A stretch of 64,000 nucleotides of DNA from Isochrysis galbana (Eukaryota > Haptophyta > Isochrysidales > Isochrysidaceae), in assembly GCA_018136815.1 (NCBI GenBank), contig CM030935.1, positions 5,261,921 to 5,325,920 on the forward strand, written 5' to 3'. Below, piece after piece: positions 9,846 to 19,695 of the stretch. The first letter of the stretch is position 1. Every line of letters starts with the position of its first letter. The position numbers and the translations under genes were made by a program. The notes under the pieces were generated by a model that searched no databases, was not told where the DNA came from, and worked only from the letters and a program-made list of their open reading frames with translations.

Positions 9846-10025
9846 CACAGAGCCGCTGCGCCGCTGCATGGCGCTGTCACGAGTGGGCGCACCCGCCCGT
9901 ACCCGTACAAACACGGTACCTAAAATGGGGGGGGTTTGAAAAACGGTAAAAACGGGCTGTTTTTTGCCCTCGTAGAAACACGAAACACGGTAAACACGGG
10001 TTTCCCACCTAGGGTCCGGAAGAAG

Positions 10026-10616
10026 TAGAATCTAGTAGAAGAGAACCCTTCACCGGCTTCCTCCGCGGCCTTCCGCCCACGGTCGGAAAATGTAGCACCC
10101 CTCCATCCCAAGTTTCAAGTTTGAAAACTTAAATTTTAGTGATTGATGATTGACTGATCGATTCTTTCAGCTCGACTGCTCTGAAGATAGGCCGCTCGCC
10201 ACTCGGGCTCGGGCTTGCTGAGGAAAGAAAGGAGAAAGCGATAGGGAAAGGCGGAGGACGGTGGCGGGCTAGGACTAGCTTTTCAAGGTGAATTAAGGGT
10301 AAAGCTAAATAAAGGGCAGCGCACATATATGAATATGAATTTGATGTGTGATGTGTAACAATAGGCAATACGGCTTTCTTGCTGCACCTCTTGCCCTGGC
10401 CTTTTGCTGGTTGTTGTCCTTGTACTTTTATATTATGAAACACGATTCTTTGACATGTGACTGGCCGTGTCGGTAGCACTCTTGTCGTCAGCCAGCTAGA
10501 TTCTGATGCGAAGGCCATCTCATATCGAATCCCCTCCGCTGCATTCATTCAATCCAAATATGCCCATTTTGCCGACGCGCCCTCGCTCACTTACTCCACG
10601 CTTTAGTCTCCTACTC
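10026..10616. other. Intergenic, no gene seen
   Basis: 3' flank of the DUF305 gene on the minus strand. The minus-strand frame 10129-10548 lacks family resemblance and compositional support, and I do not call it. Confidence 0.5.
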
Positions 10617-12217
10617 TTAGCACGATTCCTCATCGGATGGGTGTGAACCAAAAAGAAGGCGACGAGAGCTCTGCGAATCATACGTGCTGCACTTCTCATA
10701 GCACATCTCGGTCACCGTGCCGCTCGATGCCTCGAATCGTTCAATCCACGCGCGCATGAAGGAGATTTGAGCATTTTGACCGTTGACGATTTCGCGCGCT
10801 GCGGTGAGTACACAATATGGAGATGCGATGAGATTCCGCTTGAAAGGCCCAACGCGCAGGATGCTCCAATACTTTGCAGGACGTACGCTTTTCACGCTCG
10901 CGACTAAAACAAGTTTTGCCGGCCATCTGCATAAGCTTGGCGCAACCAGCCGACAACTTTCTCTCAAAGCTCACAGGCGGGAGAAAAGTATTGGGCGGCG
11001 GGCTCACCCATGTTCATGAGGCCATTATAGCCCTCAAGGTCACCCTGGCCATCCTCTTCGTAGACGGAATGCCGGAGAATAAGTTTTGCCATCGCCACGG
11101 CGTTGAGGTGGTGCGGGATCATTTGGCGGATGAAGGTTGCCCATCGATTCGGTGAAGTTGCGACAGCCATCCCTTGATGCATCTGGCAATCTGAGATAGA
11201 AGATGGGGTCAATCTCACCGGAGATTTAGCAAACCATGGGCCACAACGTTTGCGGTCACGCTTGCCCGAATGTCATTACGCATGCATGGAAGCTCACACT
11301 GCCATCACGGGTGATCACAAACAGTCTGGGCCTTGTGTACGAATTACCGATTGCAGCCAAGCACACGTTGAAGTCGCTCTGCTGATTGGCACCACACAAG
11401 AAGTGCTTGCTTCTGCAATGCTGGTACTTGTCAGCGCCTGGTGCGTACGAAGCCGAATCCCACGTGCCACAGGCGGCGTCGAAAGCGCTGATTTGCGGCG
11501 CTTGGGGAAGAAGGTCCATAAACTGTGGAGGGGTGCCGTTCTCTGCTCCCTTCAAGACGATCTTGGCGGACATTGCCTTGTGAATGTGGCAAAAGTAGAA
11601 TATCTGTGCGCAAAATTGAATATAGGCAAACATGGTGGCGGAAGTGTGTGATCCCTACCCAGCCTGAGGAATGAACCGCTTACTTTCACGTGGGCCATAT
11701 CTGAGCAAGGTGCTTGTTGGTGGGGGAAATCGGGCCTGCAGAATCACACCGTGCTGACATTGGCGTTCGGCACACGCAGAGTGACGTAGCACCCGCCCTC
11801 GGCACAGCCTTCCTGCCAGGCGTCGAATGGGTAGGAGAAGAAGGGCTCGTATGCATCGAGTCCGAAGCCCGACTCGTCGTCAACCACAGCCTGTCCATTG
11901 AGATGGTACTGGATGGATGAGCCATCGAGCTCCGGGCATTCATCAGGATTGTCGGGTGGGCAGGAATTGTGCGCGCCGCCGGGCTCGTAGGAGAACCCGA
12001 GTGGGTGGAACCAGTTGGATGCATCCCGCTGGACAAATCTGTACTCCTGCTGGATGTTGAGGTGAAGTGTGGGCGAGACTCCTTCGCAGCCCTCGACGGT
12101 GAAGAGGCCCGTCTCGCTCGCCCACATGTCCCACTTGAGCTCGATCAGCTGATTCGCCGAGAGGTCGCAGTCGAGGCCGTAGTGGAGACTGAGTGAGGCG
12201 TAGAGTAGCGCGATCAT
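10617..12217 (-). CDS. Secreted cupredoxin-like / DUF305 protein, intron-containing
   Basis: Minus strand. Exons read from splice consensus and frame: 12217 to about 11684 (see below), 11603-11348, 11190-11008, 10798-10617. The start MIALLYASLSLHYGLDC looks like a signal peptide. Exon 11603-11348 begins IFYFCHIHKAMSAKIVL; C-x2-H with a following Met resembles a type 1 copper loop. The next two exons give RQMIPHHLNAVAMAKLIL and AREIVNGQNAQISFMRAWIE, the hallmark pieces of DUF305 (His and Met residues implicated in metal binding). The whole suggests an extracellular or luminal copper-binding protein. Oddity: the first exon frame runs into a TGA at 11746-11744, yet the same frame continues sensibly (PDFPHQQAPCSDMAHVK) to a GTAAGC donor at 11683. 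Either a splice from about 11777 to 11700, an error, or a recoded TGA explains it. Confidence 0.75.
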
Positions 12218-12880
12218 GGCGGCTTGTCGGAGCGAGTGTTGGAAAGAGAAGGAGGCGAGGAGGGAGAGAAGGCGCGCTCTAGCTGACCTCGTCACCCGGA
12301 CAAAGGAGAGGGGTGGGAGAGCGAGCGGCCTCTGCGATCACCCCCCGAGAACCCAATGAACACATCTATCAAGAAAGGGTTTTTCTCATAGTATCGGCCC
12401 TTCGGCTTCGGCGCACCCCACACACCCCGTCGAATCGCCGCTCTAGCACATTGCCGAGATACGCGATCTCACTGATCTATCTCCGTGGTCGCGAGTAGAG
12501 AATCCTTCGGGGGTCGGGAGACTCAAGGGGGGTTCCGATATTCTTGGGATCTCCGAGCTCCGAGCTCTTAGAGGAGATTCTACCATTTTCGCAGACGCCG
12601 TGGTGCTGGGTACCCAGCCGGCACCGGTGCCACACCTCCTAGCAAACCCAGAACCAGCGAAGCCCGTAGTAGGTAGTAGAAACCGTGGGGGCACTGTGCG
12701 TAATTCTCTACGCGATGCGCGCGGGGCGGCGGCGGCGATTGCGCGTCGGTCACAGGATATGGCATTGTTGGATTTGGTGGTTGGAGATAGATCCACACTG
12801 GTCGCGTCGACCAAAACACGCGAGAAGCGCGCCCGGCAGCGCGGTGGGAAGTTTGGTGCTCGAGCGCATCTCGGTACGTG
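12218..12880. other. Intergenic, no gene seen
   Basis: Upstream region of the DUF305 gene, then GC-rich sequence with overlapping frames on both strands, none with recognisable domains. Confidence 0.45.
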
Positions 12881-13168
12881 TTAACGTCGACGCGGTTTCC
12901 GCGCCAAGGCCGACATTGGACAAGGTGCGCGAGGGCAGCGCTTGTCGCACGCCTTGCCAAGCGCGTGAAGCCGCTCCACGCCGGTGCTCGTCGAGGGCAT
13001 GGCTGCGTAGCGCTCGCTGAGCTCCGGCGTGATGTTCGCCAATGCGCACTTACCCCTCGCCGAGATAGTCGGACTAGTCGGCCGCGTGATTCTCTGTGCC
13101 TCCGCCACCATCGCCGTGAAAGCGGCGGCGAGAAGCTCCTCGACGAGTTTGTCGCCGGCAGCCACCAC
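12881..13168 (-). pseudogene. hAT transposase C-terminal fragment (weak)
   Basis: About 95 codons on the minus strand contain ITPELSERYAAMPSTSTGVE and RLHALGKACDKR, resembling the hAT dimerisation signature in which a P-[AS]-[ST]-S-x-G-x-E-R-x-F-S block is followed by a G/K-rich helix. The usual Phe is replaced (RLHALG) and no other transposase piece is found nearby in frame. Treated as a relic; the similarity is short. Confidence 0.35.
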
Positions 13169-13476
13169 GCGCGCGGATCGCGACGCGTGCGTGGGGTTGG
13201 TTGTTGGTTGGGGTTGAACACCGATAGCAGCTCGCCATCGGCCGAGAGGGGAGAGGGGAGGGGGCCGCGGCGGCGGCGGCCTACGTATGCATAGCGCATA
13301 GCACGCGGAGGAGCGGAGGCGGAGGCGTTCCGCGCGGGGGGGAGGCCCCCTTGCGGTATATTTGGCCCCACTGATTGTTCACTGTTTTCGCACCGTCGCA
13401 CCTGTTTTACGCTCTTTTTTTATTCCCAAAAAACAGTTGTTTTTTTAAACAATCAATATGTTACCCCCCAGGAGCC

Positions 13477-13760
13477 AACGCCCCCCGATAGCTATCGGGG
13501 GGCCCCCGATAGCTATCGGGGGGAAATTTTTTCCCGATCGCCAACAGCCCCCCCGAGAGCTACCGGGGGACCGAGAAAATCTCCCGAGAGCTATCGGGGG
13601 ATTTTTTATGCCCCGGGGAGCTATCGCGTTTTAAGGCGGGCCCCCGTTTGCTATCGGGGGCGAAAGACTGCCCCCGTTTGCTATCGGGGGGAAACGACGG
13701 CCCCCAGTAGCTATCGGGGGGCCGTCCTCGAGCCCCCAGGCGCTATCCTCCCCCGCAAGC
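13477..13760. repeat. Left palindrome array
   Basis: About nine copies or half-copies of a GATAGCTATC-centred palindrome flanked by C5-6/G5-6, separated by 5-30 bp spacers. The first two are perfect and adjoining. Each could form a GC-clamped hairpin in single-stranded DNA or RNA. Confidence 0.9.
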
Positions 13761-13761
13761 C

Positions 13762-13765
<4 letters not shown>

Positions 13766-13807
<42 letters not shown>

Positions 13808-13822
13808 CAGAGAGAGAGAGAG

Positions 13823-13919
<97 letters not shown>

Positions 13920-13932
13920 CAGAGAGAGAGAG

Positions 13933-14005
<73 letters not shown>

Positions 14006-14172
14006 CAGAGAGAGAGAGAGGCAGAGAGAGAGAGGCAGAGAGAGAGAGAGGCAGAGAGAGGCAGAGAGAGAGAGAGAGGCAAGGAGAGAGAGGCAGAGAG
14101 AGAGAGAGGCAGAGAGAGAGAGAGGCAGAGAGGCAGAGAGGCAGAGAGAGAGAGAGAGGCAGAGAGGCAGAG

Positions 14173-14270
<98 letters not shown>

Positions 14271-14279
14271 CAGAGAGAG

Positions 14280-14342
<63 letters not shown>

Positions 14343-14400
14343 CAGAGAGAGTAGAGAGAGAGAGGCAGAGAGGGGGGGGGGGCAGAGAGAAGAGAGGGAG
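13766..14400. repeat. (GA)n / GGCAGAGA microsatellite
   Basis: About 630 bp of GA dinucleotides interrupted by 'ggcagagag' units. It encodes only false Ser/Leu-rich ORFs on the minus strand. Confidence 0.97.
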
Positions 14401-15170
14401 GTTATGCGTTATGCTGTTAAAATAAAAAAGGAATGATCGTAGAAATAATTTTAATCAATTAAATATAAACATAATGTTTTTATGAAAATATACTTTTCAA
14501 TTAATTATTCAGATAATAAATAATTAAATATCAAAAACGGAATGAGCTAATAAAATATAATTTATTATAATATTTTTTACGAAAATATACTTTTCAATGA
14601 GTTATTCGAATAAAAATCAAAAACGGAATTAGCGTATGGATAATTTTATTTAATTAATTATAATTTATTATAACATTTTTTACGAAAATACACTTTTCAA
14701 TGAATCATTCAAATTAAAGTTTAGTGAAGTACTAGTAATAAAATTATTATTCAGTGACAATAAATTTGATCCTTAAAAATGTTGATTTAAAAATTATAAC
14801 TTGATAGTAATTATCTTAGTAAACCTTCGTTTAAAATGAAGACTTATTGTCATAGCATCGTTTGAATAAACACATAAAAGTAAATTTTATTTGTTTTTTT
14901 GTGGTTTTTATTTATTTTAAATATTCTTGATGTTAATATTTTACTTGATGAGATCAAAATCAAAATGACCGATATTTAATTTTACTTGAATTTTTGGTTA
15001 GATTTTTTAATTTTACTATTTTTATATCACGTCTTTAATAATCTTTAATTTAATTACCATATTGTACTTATATATTATATTTTAATATTAATCCTAGTAA
15101 CTTTATGTCATTTCTAAAACTGTTACAATAGCTGTTAGATACTCTCAGTTTTAAAAACTATTTTTACGGG
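14401..15170. other. AT-rich core with about 110-bp tandem repeats
   Basis: A sharp switch to roughly 80% or more A+T in an otherwise GC-rich window. Three degenerate tandem units share 'gaaaatatacttttcaat' near 14483, 14581 and 14686, followed by a 'tcaaaaacggaat' block in the first two. No ORF. Could be filler captured from organelle or other AT-rich DNA, or the native core of the fold-back element. Confidence 0.8.
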
Positions 15171-15264
15171 GGAGAAAGAGAATGGAGAAAAGAGGAGAAA
15201 GGAGAACAGAGGATAGGAGGGGGGAAGAGAGAGAGAAGGAGAGCGAGCCAAAGAGAGGAGGAAC

Positions 15265-15470
15265 CCCCCGTTTGCTATCGGGGGATTTCCTCTTCCCCCG
15301 ATAGCTATCGGGGGGTCCGCTTACGGCACCCCCCAGGAGCTATCCCCCGATAGCTCTCGGGGGAGTTTCTCGGCCCCCCCGGTAGCTCTCGGGGGGGGCT
15401 GTTGGCGATCGGGAGAAAATTTCCCCCCGATAGCTATCGGGGGGCGTTGGCTCCTGGGGGGTAACAGATA
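15265..15470. repeat. Right palindrome array
   Basis: Inverted counterpart of the left array: GTTTGCTATC and GATAGCTATC palindromes with G/C clamps, ending 'ggctcctggggggtaac' at about 15469. Confidence 0.9.
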
Positions 15471-15490
15471 TCTTTCTAGACCTCACCCGG

Positions 15491-15982
15491 TTGTGTGTCA
15501 CCGAGGAGCAGAAGACGGCGTGGCGCAACGACGTCATCCGTCGGAGTGCGCGCAGCCTCGCACGCCGCACCGCCGCGTACAAGGTGAAGCGCGCGATCAT
15601 GCGACGCGAGCAGAAGAAGAAGCGGAACGTGGAGCGCAAGGCGACGTCAAAGGAGCACACGTACAAGGCGACAGAAGAAGATGAGGGAGCATCTGAGTCG
15701 TCGACCCGGAAGGGGAAGGGCGTGGCTGGAGCGTGTGCATGTACGGTTGCGTCAAAATGTCTGAACAAGGGGTGTCCATGTGTGTGTGCGAAGGTGATGT
15801 GCACGTCGGCGTGCCACAACGGACGGCTGGCACCCAAGCGTGTATGTATGTACGTTGCATACGTCCGGGTGACATGGGAGTTCAGGCATGTGAGGATGAG
15901 GATGATCAGTGCAATGTGTCCGATGTGCAGTCTGAGCTGGGGTCCGTGTGCAGCTGTATGGACGCTGACAACCAAGCCTAAG
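15491..15982 (+). pseudogene. Possible Lys/Arg-rich and Cys-rich ORF fragment (doubtful)
   Basis: The open plus-strand frame begins at TTG immediately after the fold-back element and has no ATG near its start. It encodes a basic helix (RRSARSLARRTAAYKVKRA) and then a cysteine cluster SKCLNKGCPCVCAKVMCTSA, a pattern seen in CXC-type DNA-binding or transposon-derived proteins. Downstream residues are compositionally poor. It may be the remains of a gene or transposon cut by the fold-back insertion. Confidence is low because the frame has no start and no family hit by eye. Confidence 0.3.
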
Positions 15983-16374
15983 ATATTTTTCGCGGCGTCG
16001 AATTGTCAAATTAGTAAATGTTTTCGAATTCGGCGTGGGTCGGTGGCCAATCGCACAGATGTGGATTTTGAATTTCTACGCGACGCCGCAGCTGGGCACA
16101 CCGGATTTTTTTCGGCAGCTTCCTCCTCCCCCAAGGTGTGGACAATCCCAATGATCCAGAATGAGTGTTTTGCATCACGCGCCCCCCCCCACGGTGTCGG
16201 CCGGTGCCCCCCACAATGCGCTGTTTATTCTCACCTTTGTGTCCTTACACATCGGGACGTGCACGCACAGACCGAAATTTGAAACATTAGAAAGTGCCAC
16301 ACCTTGGGGGACAAGAATGACATGTGGCACTTTCACCTCCAGCACACACACAGCACCCTCCAAAATTCAAATAC

Positions 16375-16920
16375 TCACTTGCCGTCTGTGCCTTCCTCTC
16401 CCTCGGCTTCCCCCTCCTTGAAGCCAGCCTCCGACACGCCATACAAAGCTTGAATTTTCTTCTCGACACACGCAGGCAGCTTGCTGCGCACCTTCTTCTG
16501 TGTCTTGGTCAGCCCCCTCACGATGCCAGTGCGTGTGCACCACCTTTTCTCTCGCCCAAACTTGGTTCGTGCAAACCTTGCTTCATCGTAGGGGTGCTCC
16601 AGCCAGCACTCCCACTGCTCACCCTCGGCCTCTAGAGGCAGCCCCTCCAGCCACTGCACCACACACTCCTCCTCCCTGTCCTCCTCCCTGGCGGCAGCCA
16701 CTGCCTCAGCCACCTCTGGGTCTTCGCGGTCACACACAGCACAGAGGAGGTGTGTGGTCGTCTTCTTCTTGCCGCGTCCACGCACTTCCACCCACGCAAT
16801 CGGCTCACGGCGCGATGCTGGCGGCCCGGGCGAGGCCGCGTCGGGCACAGAGGATCGGAGCTCTGCTTGCAGCGCCAGCCCCCACGGGTCACCAAACTCT
16901 CCCATGCCAAACAGGGCCAT
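16375..16920 (-). CDS. Hypothetical acidic protein
   Basis: An intron-free frame of 181 codons with a proper ATG (MALFGMGEFGDPWG). The middle has a basic patch RGRGKKKTTTHLL, an acidic Ala/Glu stretch (EVAEAVAAAREEDREEE), and aromatic pairs in QWECWLEHPYDEARF. The C terminus is Glu/Gly-rich. No domain is recognised. It lies head-to-tail with PEX2, about 320 bp downstream of its stop and on the same strand. The Trp-rich block argues for a real folded region, but a longer spliced gene cannot be excluded. Confidence 0.5.
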   Translation of the reverse strand: MALFGMGEFGDPWGLALQAELRSSVPDAASPGPPASRREPIAWVEVRGRGKKKTTTHLLCAVCDREDPEVAEAVAAAREEDREEECVVQWLEGLPLEAEGEQWECWLEHPYDEARFARTKFGREKRWCTRTGIVRGLTKTQKKVRSKLPACVEKKIQALYGVSEAGFKEGEAEGEEGTDGK

Positions 16921-17242
16921 GGTGAGTCTCGAGGCAGGTAGGGAGGGGGGGCGCGGGGGGTGGCCGGCCGGTGGACCGGCGGCGTCCCGTTTTACTCTTT
17001 AGAACCACCTTAAGTCACGAGCCGGAGCACCTTAGACCTTAGCTATTGTGATGACCATCCTAATAGCCCACAGAAGTGTGCCGAGTGGTAAGTATGCAAG
17101 ATGGGGGACATGACGATTGCGTCCGCATCAGCTCGTGAGCGAGCGCCAGCTTGATCCAGCGCAACACTTCTGCGACGAGCATCTCCGGTCCGCGCCGGCT
17201 TCAAGACGGCTGCTCGCTACACTGCATGGACCGTTCGAGCTC

Positions 17243-18370
17243 TCAGCCTGTCTCCGTGCAACAACGATCCTCAGGAGGGCTACACGGTGAGGCCACGGAC
17301 AGGGGCACAGAAGCACAGCGCGGGCACGCCGGGCTGGCCTCTTGCAAGCAGGTCGCTGCGAGGCAGTAGTAGCAGAATACGCACCCACAGACTGCCGAGC
17401 GGGGTGAGTGCATGGGGGAAGCACCGCAGAAGCCACACGCGTCTAGGGGGAGCCGTGCAGCAGGGGGAACTTCCGGCGAAAGCCCAATCACAGAGACGAC
17501 CCAACTGGCCATGCGGCGCACGGGGCCCACTGGCAGATCCCCATCCTCTCGTGCACGCCCTTCAAGCTCCGCCTCGGCTCGAGAGCTGCCACCCCTTAGC
17601 GTGCCCTCACTCCTAGCCTCATTGGGTTCTAGAGCGCCAGGGGTGGCCAGCCCAGCTCGCGCGCCCGTCAGCCGTCGCGCAACCACGGGGCGTGCGGGCG
17701 TCGCAGTTGCGGAGCGCAGCGCCTGGATCGACGCCGCGAGGTCGGCGAAAGCGCGCCAGGCCAGCTCCTGGTTCATGTAGCTCAGATCAGCCAGTCTCGG
17801 CTCGAGTGGAGATGCGTATACAAGCCGCAGCCCAGCGAGCGCGAGCGGAAGCGTGGGTGCGCCCCCTCCTCGAAGCAGGTGTCGTAGTGAGATGGCCAGC
17901 CCTGCGAGCGCAGCCACCGCCTCCGCACGCCGCATGCATCTCCACCAGTGCAGCCTGCGCTCCGCCTCACCAGCGCTCGACCCTCCTGCTGCGAGCACCC
18001 GTCCAAGCCTTGCCCACACGTACGGCAGGACCACGGCGAGTAGAAGCAGCCGGAGCCGGCTGGTGAGTGGCGGGCGCGGTAGGCTGGATGAGCGGCCGAC
18101 CAATAGCGCAGAACCACCCTCGCAACATCCGCCAGAAGGCCGCAAACCCAAGAGAGCCTGGCCCGGGCTCGGCCCTCCCTCGCGAGCGCTCAGTGCCCAG
18201 AGAGCGGCTGCGAGCATCGCATGGAGCTCTGGCGCGAGTCGTGCGCAAAGGGAAGGGCCAAGCTGCGACGTCGCCCGCTCCCAGTACGAGATCAGTAGCG
18301 AGCTCAGCTCTCGGTCCAGCGTGCAGGCGTCGAGGGCGTGAACGCGCAGAGAAGCGCACGCCGCCGCCAT
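17243..18370 (-). CDS. PEX2: Peroxisome biogenesis factor 2 (peroxin-2)
   Basis: A 375-residue, single-exon peroxin of the peroxisomal membrane, one of three RING E3 subunits (with PEX10 and PEX12) that ubiquitinate the import receptor PEX5. Family landmarks seen: RVHALDACTLDRELSSLL at the N terminus, PGQALLGLRP, hydrophobic helices (e.g. LRLLLLAVVLPYVW), the conserved YMNQELAWRAFADL, and a C-terminal RING from CGFCGASPMH through VCGCVFCYYC to CPRC. The ligand between the third and fourth cysteine pairs is Cys (CGCVFC) where many PEX2 proteins have His. The length is slightly above the animal protein, with a low-complexity insertion before the RING. The ATG at 18370 precedes the homology directly. 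Confidence 0.93.
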   Translation of the reverse strand: MAAACASLRVHALDACTLDRELSSLLISYWERATSQLGPSLCARLAPELHAMLAAALWALSAREGGPSPGQALLGLRPSGGCCEGGSALLVGRSSSLPRPPLTSRLRLLLLAVVLPYVWARLGRVLAAGGSSAGEAERRLHWWRCMRRAEAVAALAGLAISLRHLLRGGGAPTLPLALAGLRLVYASPLEPRLADLSYMNQELAWRAFADLAASIQALRSATATPARPVVARRLTGARAGLATPGALEPNEARSEGTLRGGSSRAEAELEGRAREDGDLPVGPVRRMASWVVSVIGLSPEVPPAARLPLDACGFCGASPMHSPRSAVCGCVFCYYCLAATCLQEASPACPRCASVPLSVASPCSPPEDRCCTETG

Positions 18371-18439
18371 CGCGACCAAAAAACAAAACTCGTCGGAGGA
18401 ATCTATTCTAGTTCTACGTGCTATATGCTATGTGGGTCG

Positions 18440-18605
18440 GGGACGGCCTTCGAGTGCGCATTCTGGGCCCCAGTCGAGCGTTCTGGTCCTCCTGTCACCA
18501 CAGCCTCCCACCTGCACTCCGCTTAGTTACCATAACGTAAACGGGACTCAGTAAGTGGCGGCATTCTGGGCCCCAGTCGAGCGTTCTGGTCCTCCTGTCA
18601 CCACA
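18440..18605. repeat. 103-bp minisatellite, left cluster
   Basis: Two partial units containing 'cattctgggccccagtcgag' and 'gttctggtcctcctgtcacc', spaced about 103 bp apart. Same unit as at 19425-19695. Confidence 0.85.
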
Positions 18606-18645
18606 GCCTTTCTTTGGCTCCGGCGAAAATTTCGAGAATTTTTTT

Positions 18646-19074
18646 TTGAAATTTGGGTCCAACATCGAAATAAAATTTTTGACCGAAATTTGGGCTTGGT
18701 CACGGGGGGCTAGAGCGAAATTTGCTAGCCCGCAGGCGGATGACGCCTGCGAGGAAGCCAGGAAGCCATCGTCGGCCGGCCCGCCATCAATGTGCAATGT
18801 GACGAACGTCGAGGATTTTTCGGACGGAGTGCTCGAATGGTGGCGCCAAAACAGCAAGTCTATGCCAGCGTGGTCTCGAGCAGCCCGTGTTGTCTTTGCG
18901 ATTACTTTGAATTCTGCCTCGTGCGAGCGTGTTTTTTCTTTGCTTCGTGTAATGTATGGTGAGCAGCAAACTAGGGTGCTGGCAGACCATTTGCAGGTGT
19001 CTCTGATGAGTCGGTACAACAAGAGGGTTGTGTGTGGGCTGACTTTGGACCGTCGGTCTCCTGATGCGCAATGA
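18646..19074 (+). pseudogene. hAT transposase C-terminal fragment
   Basis: In-frame sequence includes GVLEWWRQNSKSMPAWSRAA then FAITLNSASCERVFSLLRVM and LADHLQVSLMSRYNKR. This is the C-terminal dimerisation region of hAT transposases (W-W-x(n)-P-x-L-[AS], P-x-[ST]-S-x-x-x-E-R-x-F-S, then a helix ending in M-x-R-x-N). The N-terminal BED finger and catalytic core are absent, and no ATG precedes the homology. The piece is bracketed by copies of the 103-bp repeat, which may be part of the dead element or a later expansion. Confidence 0.7.
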
Positions 19075-19424
19075 ATGGCAATTTTAGACGTGAAATGCTG
19101 ACGATGTGTGTGCTGTGTGCTTTGAGTTGAGTAGAGCATCTTGATCAACACTATTATTTTATGATGAATATCAGTTCAGGCTGTCTCTAGTCTCTAGAAA
19201 AAGATGTGGTGTCTATAGATTAGTCGCGCGCCGGACGCACCGGCACCGGCACCTGGCACCTAGCACCGACCAAGCACTAGGCACCGATGTTGTGCCGGTG
19301 TCCGCGGCGGCGTTCGAAGCAAATTTCGAACGAAATGACCCCCGAAATTTGGGTCAAGGCAAGCAAAAATTCGAAACGAAATTTGGGTGGGTCCGAAACG
19401 AAATTCTCGCCGGAGCCAACACAG

Positions 19425-19695
19425 CCTCCCACCTGCACTCCGCTTGGTTACCATTACGCAAACGGGACTCAGTAAGTGGCGGCATTCTGGGCCCCAGTCG
19501 AGCGTTCTGGTCCTCCTGTCACCACAGCCTCCCACCTGCACTCCGCTTGGTTACCATTACGTAAACGGGACTCAGTAAGTGGCGGCATTCTGGGCCCCAG
19601 TCGAGCGTTCTGGTCCTCCTGTCACCACAGCCTCCCACCTGTACTCCGCTTGGTTACCATTACGTAAACGGGACTCAGTAAGTGGCGGCATTCTG
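19425..19695. repeat. 103-bp minisatellite, right cluster
   Basis: Nearly three units; 'ggcggcattctgg' begins at about 19478, 19581 and 19684 (103-bp period). Units differ by only a few bases, so the array is young. Confidence 0.93.

Larger units (their letters stand above)
9402..10025. mobile_element. MITE-like inverted-repeat element
   Basis: The ends are inverted copies: the left reads 'agggtccggaacctaggtgg' then a block containing 'caggctgttttt'; the right, read on the minus strand, has 'ggaccctaggtgggaaa' and 'aacagcccgttttt'. Each arm is about 110-120 bp and imperfect. The interior carries a CG/CA alternating tract and a 17-bp tandem repeat. No ORF of weight and no clear target-site duplication, so a non-autonomous DNA element is the best reading. 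Confidence 0.6.
13458..15470. mobile_element. Fold-back element with palindromic terminal arrays
   Basis: The left end reads 'gttaccccccaggagccaac' and the right end is its exact reverse complement; inverted homology continues inward for roughly 160 bp, and looser palindrome arrays extend to about 13760 and from 15265. Each arm is a chain of 20-bp palindromes of the form CCCCCGATAGCTATCGGGGG with variants (GAGAGCTACC, GTTTGCTATC). Between the arms are a long GA tract and an AT-rich core, with no transposase gene. No flanking target-site duplication is evident. It is a non-autonomous fold-back or MITE-type element. Confidence 0.8.

Noticed and set aside
10129-10548. 139-codon minus-strand ORF downstream of the DUF305 gene
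   Set aside because: No domain, not needed by the exon structure, lacks splice support.
12580-13401. 273-codon minus-strand ORF
   Set aside because: Arg/Pro-rich, no domain, and it overlaps another frame with weak hAT similarity; typical of GC-rich noncoding DNA.
13711-14082. SLSLSLSL minus-strand ORF
   Set aside because: Pure translation of the GA microsatellite.
13477-15470. Palindrome arrays as a possible CRISPR array
   Set aside because: Repeats are perfect palindromes with irregular 0-30 bp spacers in inverted blocks, in a eukaryotic context without cas genes.
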